Part shown: positions 1 through 7,818 of the stretch, piece by piece
Position numbering within the stretch: position 1 is the stretch's first letter
Layout: the number at the start of each line of letters is the position of its first letter
Assembly (NCBI RefSeq): GCF_017888565.1
Contig: NZ_JAGHFX010000016.1
Span: 1-38,831 of the forward strand
Reading direction: 5' to 3'
Length of the DNA: 38,831 nucleotides
Source: Clostridium sp.
Lineage (GTDB): Bacteria > Bacillota > Clostridia > Clostridiales > Clostridiaceae
Made by a program: the position numbers and the translations under genes
Notes under the pieces: generated by a model
Told to the model about the DNA's origin: nothing
The model's database searches: none
What the model saw: only the letters and a program-made list of their open reading frames with translations

Positions 1-131
1 CTACCGCATTGCTTTGAAGTAAGGTCTCCATTATAGTCTGAGAAAGGTACTCCCATTTCGTTAGCTACTTCATTTTTGAATTTAGCTAATCCTTGTTTAG
101 CTTCTGGAACTAGTTGTCTATTACTTGCCAT
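1..131 (-). CDS. alpha/beta-type small acid-soluble spore protein, copy 1 (3' end outside window)
   Basis: DNA-protecting spore protein that coats and stiffens forespore DNA and is degraded by the GPR protease at germination. The visible N-terminal part reads MASNRQLVPEAKQGL then FKNEVANEMG, the region that carries the GPR cleavage site in this family, then PFSDYNGDLTSKQCG. The start ATG is the complement of 129-131, with a GGAGGGA ribosome-binding site at 137-145. Over the 131 shared bases it differs from copy 2 at only one synonymous position, so the two are a very recent duplication or are homogenised by gene conversion. The gene runs off the left edge. Confidence 0.95.
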   Translation of the reverse strand, partial: MASNRQLVPEAKQGLAKFKNEVANEMGVPFSDYNGDLTSKQCG

Positions 132-168
132 AACAAATCCCTCCTAATATTTTAATTCTAAAAGTATA

Positions 169-357
169 TTATTTAATTTTTGATTCGTATTGTTCAACCA
201 TTCTCTTAACCATTTCTCCGCCAACACTACCGCATTGCTTTGAAGTAAGGTCTCCATTATAGTCTGAGAAAGGTACTCCCATTTCGTTAGCTACTTCATT
301 TTTGAATTTAGCCAATCCTTGTTTAGCTTCTGGAACTAGTTGTCTATTACTTGCCAT
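169..357 (-). CDS. alpha/beta-type small acid-soluble spore protein, copy 2
   Basis: Complete 62-residue SASP, the normal family length. It has the NEVANEMG segment containing the expected germination-protease site and the conserved C-terminal block GGEMVKRMVEQYES that forms the second DNA-binding helix. The strong GGAGGG site lies just upstream on the minus strand (around 363-371). It sits between two near-identical copies in the same orientation. Family members are made only in the forespore under sigma G, but I could not find a convincing sigma-G promoter here. The C-terminus is SKIK, whereas copy 3 ends SGLK. Confidence 0.96.
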   Translation of the reverse strand: MASNRQLVPEAKQGLAKFKNEVANEMGVPFSDYNGDLTSKQCGSVGGEMVKRMVEQYESKIK

Positions 358-394
358 AATAAATCCCTCCTTATAAAAATATTAAATTAAAGTT

Positions 395-583
395 TTACTT
401 TAATCCTGATTCGTATTGTTCAACCATTCTCTTAACCATTTCTCCACCAACGCTACCGCATTGTTTTGAAGTAAGGTCTCCATTATAGTCTGAGAAAGGT
501 ACTCCCATCTCGTTAGCTACTTCATTTTTGAATCTAGCTAATCCTTGTTTAGCTTCTGGAATTAATTGTCTATTACTTGCCAT
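395..583 (-). CDS. alpha/beta-type small acid-soluble spore protein, copy 3
   Basis: Third 62-residue SASP and the first in transcription order. It differs from copy 2 by a few substitutions (V8I, K17R, the last residues) and by more silent changes, so it is the more diverged copy. It has the same GPR-site segment and the C-terminal GGEMVKRMVEQYES helix. A GGAGGGA site lies upstream at about 589-597. Its leader contains a small AAACTC/GAGTTT hairpin near 609-630. An AT-rich weak hairpin at 386-404 overlaps its stop codon and may partly terminate transcription before copy 2. Confidence 0.96.
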   Translation of the reverse strand: MASNRQLIPEAKQGLARFKNEVANEMGVPFSDYNGDLTSKQCGSVGGEMVKRMVEQYESGLK

Positions 584-751
584 AATAAATCCCTCCTTGA
601 AAACATATAAACTCTTTTATTGAGTTTTCTTTTTACAAAGCTTGTTTGACTTTGTACTAATATATTGTGTAAATTAAATTTTAATAAACTATAAAATTTA
701 ATACATTAAAGGAAAGGTAATCTTAATAAAGAATATAATGGTACAAACTAT

Positions 752-789
752 AAAAAAAGGTTATTTGAAAATGATTTTCAAATAACCTT
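752..789 (-). terminator. Rho-independent terminator of the ECF S-component gene
   Basis: A perfect 15-bp stem (AAGGTTATTTGAAAA with its complement, loop TGA) at 757-789. On the minus strand it is followed by a T7 run (752-758). It lies 9 bases past the stop of the gene at 798-1424. Confidence 0.9.
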
Positions 790-797
790 ATATAACC

Positions 798-1424
798 TTA
801 ATTATTTATCTTTTGAATTTTAAAAATTGCTATAATAACTGGAATTGCAACTAATGCAGATAAAACTGCCTCTGCCACGCCATTAGTACCTATTATAGAC
901 AAGAGTGCAATTGTAACTGTGCTTCTTGATCCAGCGGAAATGGTTCCATTTCCAACAAGAATTGATGCATAATCCTTAAAATAAATTAAGTATATGCTTC
1001 CAAGAACTCCAATTGTATTTGTTAAAGAGCCACAAACAGCAGCAATTCCTATAGATAGTTTCTTATTTTTAAGTTTTCTTTTTAAAGTTCTATACACATA
1101 ATAGGAAATTACCCCTATCAGTACTCTAGGTAGTATAGAAACAATTGGATTATAGAAAAATGGAGACATTGGAGTTGGAGCAGTTATGTTTTGATATATT
1201 GAAAAAATACCAAATATGAATCCAATTGAAGCTCCTGCTACTGGACCTTCAATTATTGCTCCAATTATTACAGGTAAATGTAAAATTGTTAATTTAAAGA
1301 GCGGTAATGGTATAAAACCAAGACCTGTTACTCCTAAGAATAAACAAATACCCGATAGCATTGCAACTACTACCATCTTTCTTACATTTTGACGAGAGTT
1401 TCCCATCCCTCTTGCATTTAACAT
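798..1424 (-). CDS. ECF-type transporter S component (vitamin uptake, substrate unknown)
   Basis: Membrane substrate-binding subunit of an energy-coupling-factor transporter. Such proteins bind a vitamin or precursor and use a shared EcfA/A'/T module encoded elsewhere. The 208-residue protein is almost entirely hydrophobic with about six membrane segments after a short basic N-terminus (NSRQNVRKM). It shows the family hallmarks: a first helix followed by LTILHLPVIIGAIIEGPVAG, and the IGFIFGIFS and NPIVSILPRVLIG segments. The overall pattern resembles the pantothenate-type (PanT-like) branch, but this assignment is a guess. It stands alone, with its own promoter, leader and terminator. The GGAGG site is 7-8 bases before the ATG. 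Confidence 0.8.
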   Translation of the reverse strand: MLNARGMGNSRQNVRKMVVVAMLSGICLFLGVTGLGFIPLPLFKLTILHLPVIIGAIIEGPVAGASIGFIFGIFSIYQNITAPTPMSPFFYNPIVSILPRVLIGVISYYVYRTLKRKLKNKKLSIGIAAVCGSLTNTIGVLGSIYLIYFKDYASILVGNGTISAGSRSTVTIALLSIIGTNGVAEAVLSALVAIPVIIAIFKIQKINN

Positions 1425-1513
1425 TTTGATTCCTCCGTTCTTATTCCTTATAGGATATAATTCGGCAAAAAATGAATTTTTGCATTAAGTTCGGTTTCTT
1501 AAGAATACCGACC
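1425..1513 (-). promoter_or_regulatory. structured 5' leader of the ECF gene, possible riboswitch or operator
   Basis: Transcription from the promoter at 1520-1547 would start near 1513 and give a leader of about 90 nt. The first element (1491-1511) is an interrupted dyad: TCGGT-A-TTC, loop TTAA, GAA-ACCGA, with one bulged A. A second hairpin pairs GCAAAAA with TTTTTTGC (about 1462-1482), and a third small TCC/GGA hairpin precedes the ribosome-binding site. No known vitamin riboswitch consensus is recognisable. The dyad could instead be a DNA operator at the transcription start. Confidence 0.4.
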
Positions 1514-1519
1514 AATATT

Positions 1520-1547
1520 ATTTTACCATATAAGAAAAAACTGTAAA
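1520..1547 (-). promoter_or_regulatory. sigma-A promoter of the ECF gene
   Basis: On the minus strand, -35 TTTACA (1542-1547), a 16-base spacer and -10 TAAAAT (1520-1525), with an extended -10 TGG immediately upstream. Confidence 0.55.
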
Positions 1548-1613
1548 GTAAAATATTATATCAATAATAAATGAATAATTTAAGTTGATGTTTAATAAGT
1601 TTAATATAAAAAA

Positions 1614-1642
1614 TTGAAAAAGTATTGTAAGTTTATTATACT
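1614..1642 (+). promoter_or_regulatory. sigma-A promoter of the ABC exporter operon
   Basis: -35 TTGAAA (1614-1619), 17-base spacer, -10 TATACT (1637-1642). This places a TTG that could be read as an upstream start inside the -35 box and supports translation starting at 1689. Confidence 0.7.
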
Positions 1643-1670
1643 TGTTATAGTATATATATATAACAAGTAT
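1638..1670 (+). promoter_or_regulatory. perfect 12-bp dyad operator overlapping the -10 box
   Basis: Left arm ATACTTGTTATA (1638-1649) and right arm TATAACAAGTAT (1659-1670) are exact inverted repeats with a 9-base AT spacer. The left arm covers the -10 hexamer and the right arm lies just past the expected transcription start. This is the classic position for a repressor. Long TTGT/ACAA-type dyads are typical targets of GntR/YtrA-type repressors of ABC exporters, but the gene at 4301 has no matching copy in its own promoter. Confidence 0.7.
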
Positions 1671-1688
1671 AATAAGAGAGGTAATAAT

Positions 1689-2402
1689 ATGTTAGAAATA
1701 ATTAAATTTTCGAAGTCATATAAAAATGGAAAAAGAGCGGCAAATAATGTATCAATTAAAGTTAATAGTGGAGAAATATTTGCATTTATTGGTCATAATG
1801 GAGCTGGTAAAACTACAACTATAAAAGCTATTGTAGGGATTTTAGAGTTTGATGAAGGAGAGATATTAATTGATGGAGATTCAATTAAAAATAATCCTAT
1901 TAAATGTAAGAAAAAAATAGCATATATACCTGATAATCCAGATATTTATGAAGCTTTAACAGGGATTCAATATTTGAATTTTATAGCAGATATATATAAG
2001 GTATCAAAAGAAGAAAGAGAAAAACTAATAAAGCTATATTCAGAAAAATTTGAAATAACATCATCACTAGGGGATTTAATATCATCATATTCTCATGGAA
2101 TGAAACAAAAGTTAGTTATAATTTCTGCATTAATTCATAAACCTAAGCTTTTAATTTTAGATGAACCGTTTGTTGGGTTAGATCCTAAAGCATCACATAT
2201 TTTAAAAGAAGAAATGAAAAAGCTGTGTAAAGAAGGAGTAGCAATATTCTTTTCAACTCATGTTCTAGAAGTAGCAGAAAAGTTATGCAATAAGGTAGCA
2301 ATAATAAAAGATGGAAATATAGTATCTCAAGGTAAGATGGATGAAGTTAAAGGAAATAGTTCATTAGAAGATATATTTATGGAGTTGATAGATAATGAGT
2401 AA
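1689..2402 (+). CDS. ABC transporter ATP-binding protein
   Basis: Cytoplasmic ATPase of an ABC-2-type exporter, 237 residues from the ATG at 1689, which has AGAGAGG 7 bases upstream. An in-frame TTG at 1614 lies within the promoter and is rejected as the start. Visible motifs are Walker A GHNGAGKT (residues 35-42), a divergent signature SYSHGMKQK (133-141), Walker B LLILDEP (154-160) with D-loop GLDP, and the H-loop STHVLE. It resembles drug, bacitracin or bacteriocin efflux ATPases. Its end overlaps the start of the permease gene by 8 bases, so the two are translationally coupled. The substrate cannot be told from sequence. Confidence 0.92.
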   Translation: MLEIIKFSKSYKNGKRAANNVSIKVNSGEIFAFIGHNGAGKTTTIKAIVGILEFDEGEILIDGDSIKNNPIKCKKKIAYIPDNPDIYEALTGIQYLNFIADIYKVSKEEREKLIKLYSEKFEITSSLGDLISSYSHGMKQKLVIISALIHKPKLLILDEPFVGLDPKASHILKEEMKKLCKEGVAIFFSTHVLEVAEKLCNKVAIIKDGNIVSQGKMDEVKGNSSLEDIFMELIDNE

Positions 2403-3996
2403 TTTATGGAGTTTATTTAAGACAACATTTATTAATTCTGTAGGAATTAATAAAATATTTAAGGAAAAATCAAAGAGTGAGAGAATTAGGAATATATCTA
2501 TAGCAACAATAATATTAATTTCTGTGATATCAGTCGGATTTATAGCTGTAGAATATTCTAAGCTATTAGCTGATGGATTAGAAAGTATGGGATTTATTGA
2601 CTTATTATTGGTAATGGGATTTATCTTAAGTGTAATGATGATATTTTTTACTTCAATATATAAAGCTCAAGGAATATTATTTTCTTCAAAAGATTATGAT
2701 TTGCTTATGAGTTTACCTATTAAGAGAAGCACTATTTTAATTAATAAGATGACACAGTTACTAGGAATAAATTATTTGTTTCTATTATTTGTATTTATAC
2801 CTCCAGCCTTTGTTTATTTTAGTAAAGTTGAATTATCATATGTATTTTTTATATATTTATTTTTAGTATTTTTGGCATTACCACTAATTCCAATTGTCGT
2901 ATCATCTATTATAGCATTTATAATTAGTTATATATCTTCAAGAATGAAGCATAAAAACTTAGTTATAAATTCTGCCACATTATTATTCATTTTATTGATA
3001 ATGTTACTTTCATTTAAAAGTGGAAATTTAGTTGAGAAATTAATAATCAATAGTAGCTCATTAAGTTCTGGAATATTAAAGTTATATCCTCCAGCGATAT
3101 ATGGCGTTAATGCTTTAATAAATTTAGATTTTAAAGATTTAGTTATATTTATAAGTTTATCAATTTTAATTTTTTCAATATTTGTTTTTGTATTTAATAG
3201 ATCTTTTAAAGTTATAAATTCAAAATTACAAGAGAGCTTTAAAAAATCTAATTATAAAATAGATAAAATGACTACATCATCTCAAATAGTTGCACTAACT
3301 AAAAAGGAGATGAAAAGATATTTTTCTTCGCCTGTATATGTATTAAATACAATTATAGGTCCAGTATTACTATTGATAGCAGCTATATCAACTTTGTTTA
3401 TGGGAAAAGAAATTTTATTTAAGGTTATTGAAATTGAAGTAGTTGATAGTATTATACCTTTATTTATTATTGCTTTTGTATGCGGAATTTTATCTCTGTC
3501 TTGTACTACAAATTCTTCTATATCTATGGAAGGAAAAAATTTATGGATACTAAAGTCTAGTCCAATAAAAGTAATAGATATATTTAAAGGAAAGATAATG
3601 TTGAATTTAATATTAATAATACCAGCAGGTTTAATAAGTGATATTATTTTCTTCTTTTCAATGGAGTTATCATTAATCGAATTGGTATGGTTAATTATAA
3701 TAACGATACTATATTCTTTAATAATTTCAATATTAGGTATAGTAGTTAACAATTTCTTTCCTAATCTAAATTGGACTTCAGAAACTGCTGTAGTGAAACA
3801 AAGTATAAGCGTAATCATTCAAATGATTATTTCAGTAATAATTGTTGGACTTCCTATATTATTATTTATAACTTTAGAAATCACAAATATAGTTTTATTT
3901 ATTACACTTGTAATTTTATATTTAATTCTAGTTCTAACTGGATTATTAATAATTTTAAATACAATTAGTATAAAACTATTTAATAAATTAGATTAA
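2395..3996 (+). CDS. ABC-2-type transporter permease
   Basis: 533-residue polytopic membrane protein and partner of the ATPase encoded just upstream. It has about 12 predicted membrane segments in two halves, separated by a cytoplasmic stretch near residues 285-310 (KKEMKRYFSSPVY). The motif KDYDLLMSLPIKRSTIL is characteristic of large ABC-2 export permeases in Firmicutes. The ATG at 2395 lies within the last codons of the ATPase gene. A hairpin terminator follows 4 bases after the stop. The substrate is unknown; antibiotic-peptide or lipid efflux is typical of the class. Confidence 0.85.
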   Translation: MSNLWSLFKTTFINSVGINKIFKEKSKSERIRNISIATIILISVISVGFIAVEYSKLLADGLESMGFIDLLLVMGFILSVMMIFFTSIYKAQGILFSSKDYDLLMSLPIKRSTILINKMTQLLGINYLFLLFVFIPPAFVYFSKVELSYVFFIYLFLVFLALPLIPIVVSSIIAFIISYISSRMKHKNLVINSATLLFILLIMLLSFKSGNLVEKLIINSSSLSSGILKLYPPAIYGVNALINLDFKDLVIFISLSILIFSIFVFVFNRSFKVINSKLQESFKKSNYKIDKMTTSSQIVALTKKEMKRYFSSPVYVLNTIIGPVLLLIAAISTLFMGKEILFKVIEIEVVDSIIPLFIIAFVCGILSLSCTTNSSISMEGKNLWILKSSPIKVIDIFKGKIMLNLILIIPAGLISDIIFFFSMELSLIELVWLIIITILYSLIISILGIVVNNFFPNLNWTSETAVVKQSISVIIQMIISVIIVGLPILLFITLEITNIVLFITLVILYLILVLTGLLIILNTISIKLFNKLD

Positions 3997-4000
3997 AAGA

Positions 4001-4036
4001 AGCTGTCGCAGAAAGCTATTTAATTATGCGACAGCT
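4001..4036 (+). terminator. terminator after the ABC exporter operon
   Basis: Perfect 10-bp GC-containing stem AGCTGTCGCA / TGCGACAGCT with a 16-base loop, followed by CTTTAT. The T-tract is weak, but the position right after the permease stop fits. Confidence 0.7.
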
Positions 4037-4199
4037 CTTTATCTACATTATTTCAGATTTATTAGGCTTTATAATATCACAACAGATATAGAAGAGTAAT
4101 TCTAATGAAAAGGAAGAAAATAAACCTCCTATTAATTAGTTATATAAGTCTATTTTAAATAATAAAGTTAAGAATCATGAATTTTAATATATAATAAAG

Positions 4200-4228
4200 T
4201 TGTATAAGTTAAAATAATAATTTAATAT
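4200..4228 (+). promoter_or_regulatory. sigma-A promoter of the GntR-DUF1648-YhfC operon
   Basis: -35 TTGTAT (4200-4205), 17-base spacer, -10 TAATAT (4223-4228). The leader carries a small CTAC/GTAG hairpin around 4237-4252, which may be an operator. The rest of 4037-4199 shows nothing recognisable. Confidence 0.5.
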
Positions 4229-4300
4229 TTAAATGAACTACGAAGAGTTGTAGCAAATGTTTTATTGTAGTTTCTATAAAAGTAAAAACGAGGTGAGAAA

Positions 4301-4690
4301 GTGATCTTAAGAATAGATTTTGATTCGGAAACCCCAATATATGTACAAATAAAGAATCAAGTTATTGAAGGAATTGCTAAATCTGAAATTGAGATAGGAG
4401 AGGAACTACCTTCAGTAAGAGCATTGGCAGAAGATATAGGGGTAAACATGCATACTGTTAATAAAGCATATAATATGCTCAAGGATGAAGGATATCTTAA
4501 AATTGATAGAAGAAAAGGTGCAGTGGTTTCATTGAATTTAAATCAATCAATGGAAAAGTTCAGAGGTGATTTGGATGAAAATTTATATTTTTATATGGCT
4601 CAGTGTTTTAACAGGAATATAAGTAAAGAGGAAGTTAAATTATATATAGATAAGGTATTTTTAGAATTTAAAAATAAGGAGAATAGTTAA
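4301..4690 (+). CDS. GntR-family (YtrA-type) transcriptional regulator
   Basis: 129-residue DNA-binding repressor. The winged helix-turn-helix occupies about residues 10-75: PIYVQIKNQVIEGI, then the recognition region LPSVRALAEDIGVNMHTVNKAY, then DEGYLKIDRRKGAVV. The short C-terminal part of about 50 residues is typical of the YtrA subfamily, which senses cell-envelope antibiotics and controls adjacent membrane-protein genes. GTG start with AGGTGAG upstream. Its TAA overlaps the ATG of the next gene (TAATG), so it heads a four-gene operon. It is a candidate repressor of this operon and perhaps of the ABC exporter upstream. Confidence 0.9.
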   Translation: MILRIDFDSETPIYVQIKNQVIEGIAKSEIEIGEELPSVRALAEDIGVNMHTVNKAYNMLKDEGYLKIDRRKGAVVSLNLNQSMEKFRGDLDENLYFYMAQCFNRNISKEEVKLYIDKVFLEFKNKENS

Positions 4691-5824
4691 TGATGGAAAG
4701 AGTGATTGTATGTTCTATGAGTATTTTTATAGGTTTAATTTCATTTTTTAGTGGTCTATATGTTAATAAGTTATCTAATAATGGAATCATATTTGGAGTA
4801 AGAGTTCCTAAGGAATATGAAAAAGATAATGAGATTTTAAAATTAGAAAAACAATATAAAAAGTTTTACTTAATATTTAGCATACCAGTTATTTTAATTA
4901 TTAATGCTATAGTTTTTTTCTATCCTAAATTATCTTTATTTACCTTATTAATATTAATTTTAGTTGCAATTACAAACATTCCAATTTTTATATATTGGAA
5001 AAAAATGAGTGAATTAAAAGAAGAAAAAGGGTGGAGAAAATTAGGTAAGAATGTAGTTGTTGTAGATACATCTATAAGAAAACCTAAAAATAAAGAAGAC
5101 TTTGTAGGTGTAAGGAGCAAAACTTATTTATTACTATTAATTATTCCTATAATAACACTTATACTGACTCTTTTGTCATATAAAGATGTTCCAGAACTAT
5201 TTCCAATTCATTATAATGCTCAAGGCGTTGCAGATAGTTTTGTGGAAAAAAGTGGTTTTCAAGGTTTTTTTTTATTTAGCTTTATTTCCAGTTTTAATTC
5301 AAGTAGGAATGATTTTATTTTTACTCGCTATGAACAAATTTGCTATTAATGGAAAGAGTGAAATAAATGGTGGGACTTTAGAAGAAATAAAAAAACAAAG
5401 AAGAATATTTAAAAGATTTAATTCAGTATTTTTATTTACTATTGCATTAGAAATTATTATTTTATTTGCATTAATACAATTTTGTACGTTGTATGGATGG
5501 AGCATCAATAAAGTAAATATAATTAGCTTAATAGTTATATTTATTACTATAATTGTTTTTCTTTTAATAAGTTATAAGATAGGACAAGGCGGAAAAAATA
5601 TAAAAGTTAAAAAGAATGATGAAGAAATTTATAGAGATGATGATAGACATTGGATATTGGGAAGTTTTTATTACAATAAAAATGATCCAAGTATTTTCGT
5701 GGAAAAAAGAATAGGCATTGGTTGGGATATTAATTTAGGAAATCCAATAGGAATGATTATTATGGTATTACCTATAATTCTAGTATTAGTAGCAATTATA
5801 TGCTTGGCTATAAGAGGAATATAA
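4690..5824 (+). pseudogene. DUF1648/DUF5808 membrane protein disrupted by a frameshift at a T9 run
   Basis: Two overlapping reading frames (4690-5349 and the frame ending at 5824) encode the two halves of one protein. The first half ends its homologous part at PELFPIHYNAQGVAD, the DUF1648 motif, then EKSGFQGFF. The second continues YLALFPVLIQVGMILFL and ends in a DUF5808 tail (DDRHWILGSFYYNKNDPSIF, then VEKRIGIGW). The break coincides with nine consecutive T (5265-5273), and removing one T joins the frames into a 377-residue protein. The intact paralogue next door (360 residues) confirms the expected architecture. Family relatives include SdpI-type immunity proteins. The break could be a real mutation, phase variation, polymerase slippage or a sequencing error. 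Confidence 0.85.
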
Positions 5825-5852
5825 TAAGATACAGATAGGAGGTGTATTTATT

Positions 5853-6935
5853 TTGCAAAGCCTTATGATTATATTAACTTCAAATATAGTTATAATAACT
5901 ATGGTTCTTTTATCATATTATTTGAATAATACTTCTAATAAGGGGATATATTTTGGAGTTAGAATTCCTAAAAAGTATCAGGAGACAAGTGAAATAAAAG
6001 CCTTAAATAAAGATTATAAAAGAAAGGTGCTTTATATATTTGGTATTTATTTTACGATAAATAATATAATTATGATTTTGAATTTTAGAGCTAGTGAAGC
6101 TATATTATCAGTGATAATGACAATATCATTAATAGGTGCTCTTTTAATTTATATTATTATATTTGGCATTTACTATAAAATTATAAAGAAGTTAAAAGAA
6201 AAGAATAATTGGAATTATAAAACTAATAATGTTGTTGTTGTTGATACTACATTAAGAAAACCAAAGAGAAATGAAAGATATAAACCATTAAATGATAATC
6301 TTTTCTTAGTACCAATATTAATTTCTATTATAATTTTAGTATTAACCATACAAAGAAGTGAATATATTTTAAATATAAATTCTTATAGTGTTTATAAAAT
6401 GCCTATATATCAAGTTGTAATGTGCTTAGTTATGTTTTTGCTAACGAAAATAACTTTAACTTCAAAAGTAGATTTAAATAGTGGAAATATAGAAACAGCT
6501 GTGAAAAGAAAGAAAAAGTTTAAAAGGTTAATTTCTATATTCTTATTTATAACAGAGTTAGAAATGGTTGCATTATACTCAGTGATACAGTTGGGAATAA
6601 TTTATAATTTTTATACTAAATCATTAGAGAATTTTATTAATGGTTTTATATCTATTAGTATGGTTTTATTCATAATAATATTTATATTAATAGGTCAAGG
6701 CGGACGGAATATAGAAGAAGAAAATGAAGGGGATGACCTATACAAGAATGATGATGATAAATGGATATGGGGGATGTTTTATTATAATAAGAATGATCCA
6801 GCTTGGATGGTAGAAAAAAGGGTTGGAATAGGTTATACAATTAATTTTGCAAATAAAAAATCATCAATATCATTAGTTTTATTTATATTATTAATAATTA
6901 TATTTGCTGTATATGATGTAAAGTTTAATATTTAA
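5853..6935 (+). CDS. DUF1648/DUF5808-family multi-pass membrane protein (paralogue of upstream gene)
   Basis: 360 residues with about eight membrane segments. It aligns with the preceding gene along its length: the N-terminal GIYFGVRIPKKYQETSEI matches GIIFGVRVPKEYEKDNEI, the middle NNVVVVDTTLRKPKRNE matches, and both end in the DUF5808 block DDDKWIWGMFYYNKNDPAW then VEKRVGIGY. It has lost the PIHYNAQG loop that defines DUF1648, so the pair has diverged in the extracytoplasmic part. The start codon is uncertain: a TTG at 5853 lies 9-10 bases after an AGGAGGTG site. SdpI-like proteins confer immunity to toxic peptides, but function here is not proven. Confidence 0.8.
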   Translation: MQSLMIILTSNIVIITMVLLSYYLNNTSNKGIYFGVRIPKKYQETSEIKALNKDYKRKVLYIFGIYFTINNIIMILNFRASEAILSVIMTISLIGALLIYIIIFGIYYKIIKKLKEKNNWNYKTNNVVVVDTTLRKPKRNERYKPLNDNLFLVPILISIIILVLTIQRSEYILNINSYSVYKMPIYQVVMCLVMFLLTKITLTSKVDLNSGNIETAVKRKKKFKRLISIFLFITELEMVALYSVIQLGIIYNFYTKSLENFINGFISISMVLFIIIFILIGQGGRNIEEENEGDDLYKNDDDKWIWGMFYYNKNDPAWMVEKRVGIGYTINFANKKSSISLVLFILLIIIFAVYDVKFNI

Positions 6936-6956
6936 ATTTATAAAGGGGGATTAATT

Positions 6957-7757
6957 ATGGTTAGTAGCTTATCAATTATTTTTATGGTATTTAGCTTTCT
7001 TGTGAGTGTGTTGTTACCTATAGTAGGGGTTATATTTTTAAAAAGGAAATATAATGTAAGTTTAAAAGTATTCTTTATAGGTGCAGCAGCATTTTTTATT
7101 TCTGTACAAATCTTGGAAGCTCCAATACATTCATATTTTTTGAAGTTAAATAGTACTACATCAGAATTTTTATTAAGTACACCAATAGCGTATATGCTAT
7201 ATGGAGGCCTTATGGCTGGAATATTTGAAGAAACAGCAAGACTTATATCTTTTAAATTTATAATAAAAGATAGGGACTTAATGAGTGGTGTAACATATGG
7301 ACTTGGACACGGTGGAATAGAAGCTATTTTAATTGGCGGAATAAGTAGTATAAATTCTATAGTTTATTCTATTTTAATTAATAAAGGCGGTTTTCAATCT
7401 ATAATGGAGGGATTATTAATACCAAAGGAAGTTATAAGCGCTACTTATGATCAATTTGTAAATAGTAGCTCCATTATGTGGGCAATGACTGGAATAGAAA
7501 GAATCTTTGCTATTATGATTCACATATCATTATCAATTGTAGTTTTGTATGCAGTGAAAGAAAGAAAATATATCTATTACCTAGTAGCCATATTAATTCA
7601 TGCTGTAATAAATTTTCCGGCAGCTCTATATCAAGCTGGAGTTATAAAAAATATATTTATGGTTGAAGGAATTCTATTTATAGCTGTATTAATTTTAGTA
7701 CTATATATATTTAAAATTTTCATAAAAAAATTCAATGATTATAATGAAATATTATAA
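6957..7757 (+). CDS. YhfC-family putative intramembrane metalloprotease
   Basis: 266-residue membrane protein with about seven or eight segments. It carries the CAAX-protease-like motifs of the YhfC family: FEETARL (residues 90-96), YGLGHGG (114-120), a histidine in MIHISLS and another in LIHAVINFPAAL near the C-terminus. These glutamates and histidines would bind the catalytic metal within the membrane. Relatives act as bacteriocin-immunity or envelope-stress proteases. It is the last gene of the GntR operon (22 bases after the DUF5808 gene, AAAGGGGGA site), which suggests a defence role against membrane-active peptides. Confidence 0.8.
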   Translation: MVSSLSIIFMVFSFLVSVLLPIVGVIFLKRKYNVSLKVFFIGAAAFFISVQILEAPIHSYFLKLNSTTSEFLLSTPIAYMLYGGLMAGIFEETARLISFKFIIKDRDLMSGVTYGLGHGGIEAILIGGISSINSIVYSILINKGGFQSIMEGLLIPKEVISATYDQFVNSSSIMWAMTGIERIFAIMIHISLSIVVLYAVKERKYIYYLVAILIHAVINFPAALYQAGVIKNIFMVEGILFIAVLILVLYIFKIFIKKFNDYNEIL

Positions 7758-7818
7758 AAAAACCTTTATAATGTTAATAAATTAGTAAATCAATAAATCT
7801 TATAAAGGATATTAATAG

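Noticed and set aside
600..680. Sigma-G promoter for the SASP genes
   Set aside because: Expected from biology, but no sequence with acceptable -35 and -10 matches was found, so it is not annotated.
1614..1688. N-terminal extension of the ABC ATPase from a TTG start
   Set aside because: The TTG is the -35 box of the promoter, the region contains the operator dyad, and there is no ribosome-binding site. The normal ABC N-terminus begins at 1689.
3282..3818. 178-residue minus-strand reading frame inside the ABC permease
   Set aside because: It is the complement of a hydrophobic AT-rich gene, with no ribosome-binding site and no recognisable motifs.
5186..5349. Two independent overlapping genes in the DUF1648 region
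   Set aside because: The homologous segments join exactly at the T9 run and the paralogue is continuous, so this is one frameshifted gene.
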